Source: Marchantia polymorpha subsp. ruderalis
Lineage: Eukaryota; Streptophyta; Marchantiopsida; Marchantiales; Marchantiaceae
Length of the DNA stretch: 64,000 nt
Direction of reading: 5' to 3'
Assembly: GCA_037833965.1 (NCBI GenBank)
Contig: AP031357.1
Location: forward strand, 330,001-394,000
The notes below the pieces were generated by a model. The model saw nothing but the letters and a program-made list of their open reading frames with translations, ran no database searches and was not told where the DNA came from. Of this stretch, positions 57,818-64,000 are shown piece by piece (the first letter of the stretch is position 1; every line of letters starts with the position of its first letter). The translations under genes were made by a program, and so were the position numbers.

Positions 57818-60373
57818 CTATCTACCACTCGCAGCATCTGCGCGAAACCAAACTACTCTACTGCACTCAGCAGATCCGGTGCTGCGCCTCCTGCGCGCCG
57901 GACTGCTCCGCTTACTGTCTCTACCTTGCCAGTCTTCCGACCGGCTGCGTAACCCCAGGCGTCGGAGCGCTGTGGTGACTTCCGACTGCAAGTGCGCCAT
58001 AGTGTCGCGCGCACCCGACAAGAAGGTTTCTAATTTTCTCGCCACTCGCCGCCTACTTCGACTGTCACCCTCCGTCAATGCCGCCGCCCGAAGCTCGAAC
58101 TCCCTTAGTGTAATCCTCTCTTGAGCTGCCACCTCCCAATGGGCGTATCCTTTTAGACAACGAGTCACCTGTGCCGCCAACTCTCCTCGCGCCCTGCAGC
58201 TGCTCTCCACCTCTGCCAGCTGCATTTCTAATCCCGCACGTTGTGCCCTCAAATCCGAGTACTCGGATTGCAAGTTGCACAACAACTCCTCATCCTCCTT
58301 GCGGGCTCTTTGACTTTCTTCTAAGGCGCGCGTCTGGCGCGCAAGCTCGGCTGCTAGGACTTGGTTCTGTCTCCGCTCCTCCTGCAATTCCGACTCGATC
58401 TTTGCCCGTATTAGTTCGGCATCCGCCTGACTTTTTGTCGCCGCATCCTCCCTGTGCTGCTGCAAGGCTTGGTATAGCTTCTGGGTGACCGCCAGGTGTT
58501 GTCGGAGGGCGGTGTTCCTATCCACATATACTTGGCAACTAGAGGCCCACTTTGCCACCTTGCTCCTCGTCCTTCGCCTGATAGTCTCCACATAAGACTG
58601 CGGTTTTAAAGCACTTGCGTATTTGGATGTCTTGCGATCCAGATATCGCAGGAGTGGAACTATCTGTTCGCACAGCACCCCTGTTGGCGTTTTCTGTACC
58701 GAATCCGCTTCCTGCTCTTCCGAGCTCGTATCATCCTCAGTCTCGAGGATTTCAGTCGCCACCGAATCCCTTGGCGACTCCCTGGAACTGTGGCGCGCAG
58801 CAGCTTCCGCTGCGACTGCTGCTCCACTGCCTGCTAAAATATCCAGGGCAGTGGGAGATCCCACTGCTTGAGCCCCTGTTCCGGCTCGATCTTCGGTTTG
58901 TGAAGGGGTCGACGCCGCAGTGACTTTTGTCACTCTTGCACTGCCCGCTTCTGCTGCCTGTCCTTCCGGCGCAATCTGCGCGGAAGGTGTCCTTGCTGAA
59001 GGTGCGTCCGCCGAAGGCGTCCGCACACTGGTCGTTGGCCCCATCCGTCTCGCAGTCGGCGAATCCGGCTGACTTTCTGTTGTCCGACTCGCAGTCGGCC
59101 GACCAGCAGTTGTCCGACTGGGAGTCAGATACACCCTGCGCGTCTTGACTCCACTTGGCATGCTTGCTGGTGGCGTTCTCCCAGAAGTGCCTTCCGCCGA
59201 AGACGACCCTCTGAGGATTGTTGGCTCGTCAGCCAAACTCTCTTCTGCTTCCGGCCTGCTGTCCGGTTCAACGCGCCGTTCAGTTGGCCTTCCTTCCGCT
59301 TGTCGGCCTTCAGTCATCCGACTCGCAGTCGGCCGGCTGTCAGTCCGTCCATCTCCTCCCGAAGGCCGTGGTGCCTTCTGTGCAGAGGTATCTGCGCTCT
59401 TCCCTAGAATCTGAGCGATTATCTCCTCCTGTGTGAGATTCCGCCGGGTCGGAGTTCGCCCGGTCTCCTCAGTACCAGTTGGCATCTTTCGTGCCCTCTG
59501 TTTTGGTCGACTGTGAGGCTCGGGGGTGGGCCGACCACGAGTCGGCGCAGCTGGCACTTCCGGCTGTCTGTCCTCAGGTCTCTCATCCCACTTCCGCTTT
59601 CGCGGAACGCGCTCACTTCGACGTTCTTCTGCTGCCCTTGCTGGAGCTGGAGCCGGAGGCGTACTGGCAGGTTCCTCGTCCGGATCCGTGTCTACTTCGG
59701 CCTCCCTCGAATATCTACCTGGATAGTTCCGGGTCAGCTGCGGAAACCGTGTTTTCTCAGCATTTGTCAAACATCCCATCGCCCGATAAAACACGATTAA
59801 GTAAGGCGATAGATGATTGAGGGTTCCTCCCTTCTCTTCTTGCGCATGTTGGCGCGTCACCTTCCACAGGAGCCGTGCCCAATGCACCGGAGCTCCTGAC
59901 AACACTAGCTCCACAAACTCTACCTGCCAACCATGCATGTAAGCGGTCTTGGTCGGCTGCAATATCTGCAGCAATGCCGTCGCGACATTTCTTCGTAATC
60001 GATCCTTGTAATCCCGTGTCCGGAAACCGTTCTTGGGATGTCTGGCAACTTTGAAGAGCTCATTGTAAGAGACTTCTTCCTCCTGGGACACCTTCACGCT
60101 ATCGGCCTCGAAGAGGAGATCCCCTCCCTCGCCGGCACACCTGCCCAACACCTGCGCCCAGTTGCAAATGTCCCATCTCTCTGGGTGTGGGCGGAATCCG
60201 CGAGAAGGCTTGTGTCTCTCCTGTAGATACTCGCGCACCATCTCCGGACATGTCCAGTTCCACCCCCATAGGAGAAAATCGAGCTTCAGCCTCAGCAGCA
60301 CATCTTGAAATGCGCGTAGACCGATCTGCGGCACCCTAAGTGGAGACACTCGCAGCTGGGGAACCTTCGACAT
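57818..60373 (-). CDS. Family D coiled-coil protein, intact, function unknown
   Basis: 851 codons from MSKVPQLRVSPLRVPQ. An upstream in-frame Met at 60544 would add 57 residues, but similarity to D1 begins at MSK, so I prefer the shorter form. Residues 1-215: Trp-rich globular domain with FLLWGWNWTCPEMVREYL, WAQVLGRCAGEGGDLLFEAD, NGFRTRDYKDRLRRNVATAL, WQVEFVELVLSGAPVHWARL and LNHLSPYLIVFYRAMGCLT. About 230-560: disordered linker rich in Pro, Thr, Arg and Ser with repeats like GRPTASRTTE. About 575-600: VLCEQIVPLLRYLDRK. About 620-760: coiled coil. Then CLKGYAHWEVAAQERITLRE and a basic tail. No membrane segment. No enzyme motif seen. It may assemble into filaments or particles, Gag-like by analogy, but that is speculation; a link to the generic plant-transposon N-terminal domains of databases is possible and untested. 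Confidence 0.75.
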   Translation of the reverse strand: MSKVPQLRVSPLRVPQIGLRAFQDVLLRLKLDFLLWGWNWTCPEMVREYLQERHKPSRGFRPHPERWDICNWAQVLGRCAGEGGDLLFEADSVKVSQEEEVSYNELFKVARHPKNGFRTRDYKDRLRRNVATALLQILQPTKTAYMHGWQVEFVELVLSGAPVHWARLLWKVTRQHAQEEKGGTLNHLSPYLIVFYRAMGCLTNAEKTRFPQLTRNYPGRYSREAEVDTDPDEEPASTPPAPAPARAAEERRSERVPRKRKWDERPEDRQPEVPAAPTRGRPTPEPHSRPKQRARKMPTGTEETGRTPTRRNLTQEEIIAQILGKSADTSAQKAPRPSGGDGRTDSRPTASRMTEGRQAEGRPTERRVEPDSRPEAEESLADEPTILRGSSSAEGTSGRTPPASMPSGVKTRRVYLTPSRTTAGRPTASRTTESQPDSPTARRMGPTTSVRTPSADAPSARTPSAQIAPEGQAAEAGSARVTKVTAASTPSQTEDRAGTGAQAVGSPTALDILAGSGAAVAAEAAARHSSRESPRDSVATEILETEDDTSSEEQEADSVQKTPTGVLCEQIVPLLRYLDRKTSKYASALKPQSYVETIRRRTRSKVAKWASSCQVYVDRNTALRQHLAVTQKLYQALQQHREDAATKSQADAELIRAKIESELQEERRQNQVLAAELARQTRALEESQRARKEDEELLCNLQSEYSDLRAQRAGLEMQLAEVESSCRARGELAAQVTRCLKGYAHWEVAAQERITLREFELRAAALTEGDSRSRRRVARKLETFLSGARDTMAHLQSEVTTALRRLGLRSRSEDWQGRDSKRSSPARRRRSTGSAECSRVVWFRADAASGR

Positions 60374-61736
60374 TGCGTTGCCTACACACACAAACGTTCT
60401 CCCTTTCGCTCGCTCTCTCACAATCGCTACTGCGCGTCGGCCGCTCAAGCTCTGACTACTCACTCTCTCTGCGCTCGAGCTCAAGATCGCTACTCGCAAT
60501 TCTTTCAAGGTCCGCCAAGATCCTTGCGCAACTCGTCTCCGCACTCTCTACTCTCACTGCAGGTCGCTCCGCCCTTGCGCGTAATCTTGGAAACTGGAAA
60601 TCGCAAAGTCAAGAATGAGAGAATGAGACTGGAGCGCAGCCTTTTCTTCTCCGATTTCAAGAACGTCCAACGTTCTTACTGGTTGCAACGTACGCAGCCG
60701 GCTATACGGCTTAACGGTTCGCCCTTTGCATGCGCGAATTCACGTCTCCGCACTGCGCGCATTCGCATGCTTAAACGTTGAATTCTCCCGCCGCCGCCAC
60801 CTTCCGGACTCGAGTCCGCTGCAGGGTATACGTCGGCCCTGTTGTCTTTTCCTAACCCGTCCTTCACCGGAGGCGTGTCGCCGCTGGTGCGTTCATTATC
60901 CGTCGGCGCCTTGCTGGAGGCGCACATCCAGTCGGAGCGAATTACGCCGGCGCGCAGTCGTACCGCCTATTTTGTCCTTTATGCCTCGTCCGTTGCTGCC
61001 GGCGCATATCCGCCAGCGCAACTCATGCCAGCGCATCCGGCCGTCAGCGCCACGTCGGAGGCGTACATCCGACCGGCGCTTTCCTTCCATGAACAGCCGC
61101 CAAAGGCGCTTCCGACTCTGAGTTGGTTTCCTCCTATGAGCGCGTGATTCCGCCGAAGGCGCATCGCCGAGGGCGTACGGGAATCCTTTCCGGCTGTGAA
61201 CCCTAGCGCGAACGGCGCATGTCCGGCTACGAGTTTTCCGACGCTCATAACTTCTCCATTCCTGATCCATCTCCGACGCTCTTGGGCTCGTTAGAACGAG
61301 CGTCCCGAGCTCTTTCTAATGCGACTTCAACCAACTGGATCTACCGTGTATCCCGATTGTTATGAAGGTTTTCCCTTTCCGCGCTAGCGGCGCTTCGCCG
61401 AAGGCGCACTCATGGTCGGATGCCTTTAGAGGTCCGGGCCCTTCTCTTGACGTCTTTAGCAAAACCTCCTCCTGAGGTGTCTGCGCCGGAAGCGTAGCTT
61501 CCTTATACGCTGGAGGCGCGTGAGTAGAGACACCTCAGAAAAGGAGCTTTTGCCGAAGGCGCCGAAGACATTGGCGTTGGTACATCCGACTACGTGATTC
61601 TTTGTGTCCTCGTGACGATCTCATCAATCCACTCTATTTAGCGTACCCTTCTCTAGCTACAAACACTGCTTTGGTACTAGTTTTCTAAAATTGTTTAAAT
61701 TCTGCAAAAAAACAAAAAGTGTGTTACCACAGGATG

Positions 61737-63812
61737 GAAGACTGTCGATTATAAGGATCCGAAGAGAAGGGCGATCGCGTTAGGGATCATGCACATCTTA
61801 CGGCCGGCGCACACGACTTTTTTGACGGCCTGGCAAGTGGGCTTCTTGGAACGCATTTTGAAGGTACAGCGCGTACATTGGGCACGGATCTTTTACGATC
61901 TTGTCTGGGTGAATGCGTCAGGTCGATGGACGGGATCTATGATCAATCATCTTACCCCCTTTCTGGTGAATTTTTATCGAGGAATGGGATTGCTTACAAG
62001 GGAGGAGGAGAAGCGATTTCCAAGGGAGCGGGAGAGCTTTACAGTGGAGTCCAGTGAAGGGACCGAAGACGAGAACCGATCTCCCGTAGTTCCAACACAC
62101 ACCACCGCTCGAGGACCAGTGCAGGTGGACGTGGTTCCAAGGCAGGAGCAGCCAGAGAGACGAGTGGCAAAGAGAAGGAAGGTCGTGAGTGATGACGAGG
62201 AGGAATTGGCCCACGTGGTAAGAAGGATGGATGTGGATGTAAGTGAAGCCAGACAACACAGAGCTCGCGCAAGACCAAAGAAGAGGACGAAACGAAGGAT
62301 GGTGACAGTTGAGGTGTCAGATAGCAGTGTGGAGAAGACGGTGGCACCAATTGTAAACACATCCGAAGTCGCAACTAGCGAGGTAATGCAACCTGTGGAG
62401 TTAGGGGTACCTTCGGAGGTGTCAATCGAAGTTCCGGCAGATATAACGACAGAACCTTTGAAGGAGGGAACGGAATTGGTAAGCCCGATTTCTAAGTCTT
62501 CGGAGCGGACACGGTCTGCGCAAGGCGAAGGGACATCCCAGATGAAGACGAACGAGGACCTGGAGAAGGAGTTTTCTTTGAGCGAGGAGATTCTGGAACA
62601 GGTTGTCGCAAGGGTAGGAGGGACGGTGGTGGAAGCTGAGAGCATTAAACTGCCGACCTCTCTTGTGGAAGAGGTGAGACCCGAAGAAGGAGAGTAGACT
62701 TCGGGCGAAGATGTGAAGACATTGGAAATTACATTTCCTGAATTCTTGCATGACAGTGCAGTACCATTGTTGAAGTACTTGGACGGGAAGGGAGGTAAGT
62801 ATGTTGTATCGAAGGAGCCAGGATTCTATGTTTAGATGATCAGGAACAAAACGAAACTCAAGAGAGCAGTTGCAGTAAAGAGGGAGTGGGATTCCGCGAC
62901 TGCATTGGCACGGGAGCAAGCGGCAACCTTGACAACCGAGTGCGCGGCAGTGAAGGCGACATTGCAGGAGCGAGAAGCCCAGCTTCAGGAAAAGGAAACT
63001 GAGTGTGAAGTGTTGCAGCTGAATCTAGAGAAGGAATTAGGGCGCTGTGCAGAGTTGGAAGAGACTTGTGGAGGACTTCGTATCTCTAATGAGAATGCCC
63101 AAAAAGTAATAGTGGATTTGATGGCGAATTGGAGAAATCCAGAGAAGCTTACGATGCAGCAGTCAAAAGGTCGGAGCGATTGATCACTACAGCGGAGAAG
63201 CGAGAGAAGATGCATGTCGAGGAACTTGCTAAGTTGGAAGCCCGAAGAGCCGAAGAAGCTCGTATCGCCGAAGAACTTCGGGGCAAGCTCGCAAGTACGA
63301 AGACGGCGGAGGAAGATCTTCATAGGGAAATCTTGAAGATTGACGCGAAGTACGTAATGGAATTCCGACGTGCGGAAGAGCTATAAGCAAGTCTGTCGAC
63401 GGGAAATTGGAAGCATGAAGAAGAATTGAAGGATTGGGCCAAGAAATTGGCAGATTGCGAGTCGGCCAAGTCTTCGAAGATCGAATGTAAATTTAAGGTT
63501 GAATCTGACTGTCGACGGTTACGGGAGCAATTAGGGAAATCGGAGATGAGATCGGAAGAGTCGCAAAGGAGAATGCAAAAGGTAGAGGATGCCTACCGTC
63601 AGCTGCGGGAGGATTCAACCGACATGTTGAGATTGAGGTTAGAGAAGTGCCTGAACGGGTTCGCGATGTGGGAATTGGATTCGGTGAAGTGGTTGAAGAT
63701 GGATCTACTCGAGCGACGGCTGATGAGCGCGAAGTCCAACGGATCCGCAGGGCACAAACAGATTGTAGAGTTAGTTAATTCATTTTCAAAGGAATTGAAT
63801 GAGGCGCGCTAG
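61737..63812 (+). pseudogene. D3 coiled-coil protein gene, second part
   Basis: Continues after D4: DYKDPKRRAIALGIMHILRP, WQVGFLERILKVQRVHWARI, INHLTPFLVNFYRGMGLLTR, a long linker with basic (RRVAKRRKVVSDDEEEL, RPKKRTKRRM) and acidic patches, SAVPLLKYLDGKGGKY (about 62760), a coiled coil from about 62840 to 63610, and KCLNGFAMWELDSVKW (about 63645). Stops at 62695-62697, 62833-62835 and 63384-63386 and a frame change near 63135 break it. The basic patches could act as nuclear localisation signals. Its linker is unrelated in sequence to that of D1 and D4, so only the two ends of the protein are conserved. Confidence 0.75.
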
Positions 63813-63964
63813 AATGTAGAAGTAGAGATTGTAAACGTGTTGCGTAGATTAGGAGTAGAGAGTAGTTTAGACGATTCCGTAACCGCTACATCGGACAGCA
63901 CCGCCCTTGAGACCAATTCGCCTCATGCGGTTGATATCCCAGAGTTGCCATTGTGAATAAAAAG

Positions 63965-63984
63965 GCCCAAGGCTCTTTCCTTGG
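63965..63984 (+). other. Hairpin downstream of the D3 ORF
   Basis: CCCAAGG-CTCTTT-CCTTGGG, a 7-bp stem after AATAAAAAG, in the same relative place as the D1 and D4 hairpins but with different stem sequence. Confidence 0.5.
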
Positions 63985-64000
63985 GGGGCTTTTCTGTCTA

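Larger units (their letters stand above)
56868..61731 (-). mobile_element. D4: youngest family D element, 4.86 kb
   Basis: Coding orientation is minus: 5' end TGTGGTAACACACTTTTTG at 61731, 3' end GGGTTATTACA at 56868. GGATG flanks both ends (56863-56867, 61732-61736). The ends form an imperfect inverted repeat TGTRRTAACMCAC. There is no LTR-length direct repeat. Layout: 1.35-kb GC-rich leader, one intact ORF, 0.95-kb 3' region with the hairpin and a CA tract, shared with D1. No transposase or RT domain is recognised, so mobility is either provided in trans or by the unknown protein. Confidence 0.85.
56085..64000 (+). mobile_element. D3: family D element, interrupted by D4 and running off the window
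   Basis: Begins TGTGGGGCCTACTTTTTTG, similar to the D1 and D4 5' ends including the following T-rich/A-rich tract. A short leader with CTTCGG motifs precedes the ORF. D4 splits it at 56868-61731 with GGATG duplicated. The 3' region, with the hairpin at 63965, is reached just before the window ends, so the right terminus is not visible. Confidence 0.7.

Noticed and set aside
61918..62919. Long antisense frames (for example 61974-62645 minus) opposite the D3 gene.
   Set aside because: They are antisense shadows of the Ser/Glu/Arg-rich D3 linker and coiled coil. The sense strand matches other family D proteins.

Overview
The window looks like nuclear DNA of a land plant, and a bryophyte (liverwort such as Marchantia) is my best guess. 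The grounds are plant-type Ty3/gypsy elements primed by initiator Met-tRNA, a pogo/Tigger transposase, a GC-rich coiled-coil repeat family full of CCTTCGGC motifs, and long AT-rich spacers. No host single-copy gene, rRNA, tRNA or CRISPR array could be supported. Almost everything that can be read is mobile DNA.

Layout. Positions 1-14802 are AT-rich spacer holding one decayed pogo/Tigger transposon (902-4057), two clean inverted repeats (10260 and 13094) and nothing else I recognise. From 14803 to the end the window is a single nest of transposons. The base layer is D2, a member of a TIR-like family D encoding a large coiled-coil protein. D2 starts at 14803 and is cut in turn by A1 (14996-37373), A2 (38971-54776, opposite strand), a solo LTR of family B (55400-55819) and D3 (56085 to beyond the end). 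A1 is itself cut by D1 (19136-25322) and by chromovirus B1 (25924-31959). A2 is cut by chromovirus B2 (40297-45657). D3 is cut by D4 (56868-61731), which carries the only long intact ORF in the window. Target-site duplications support most of these boundaries: GAGG for A1, AGTC for A2, GTGAG for D1, GGATG for D4, TCCCC for B1.

Main discovery: family A. A1 and A2 are Ty3/gypsy-type elements (about 10.2-10.4 kb without their insertions) whose coding order is gag with two zinc knuckles, then protease, a C5 cytosine-DNA methyltransferase, reverse transcriptase, RNase H, integrase and a C-terminal PHD finger. Both copies are broken. A1 keeps methyltransferase motifs IV to X but has lost the protease and motif I, while A2 keeps the protease and motif I but has lost the rest. 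Their ends are abnormal. Instead of LTR...LTR they read Y - internal - X-Y-X, with 4-bp target duplications outside the first Y and the last X. Right after the first Y lies an 11-nt sequence complementary to an 11-nt block inside Y, which itself sits 25-30 nt below a TATA-like box. This is the layout expected for Tf1/sushi-type self-priming. The LTR that reverse transcription should make is X-Y, so the integrated copies look circularly permuted, similar to the split direct repeats of PAT-like elements but with a DDE integrase.

Family B is an ordinary chromodomain Ty3/gypsy element with 408-420 bp LTRs, here riddled with stops; B2 has also lost its integrase core. Family D (D1-D4) has imperfect TGTRRTAMC...TTATTACA-like ends, 5-bp target duplications, no long terminal repeats and one ORF: a Trp-rich N-terminal domain, a variable Pro/Arg/Thr-rich linker, a coiled coil and a conserved C-terminal segment. 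Its function and mode of movement are unknown to me.
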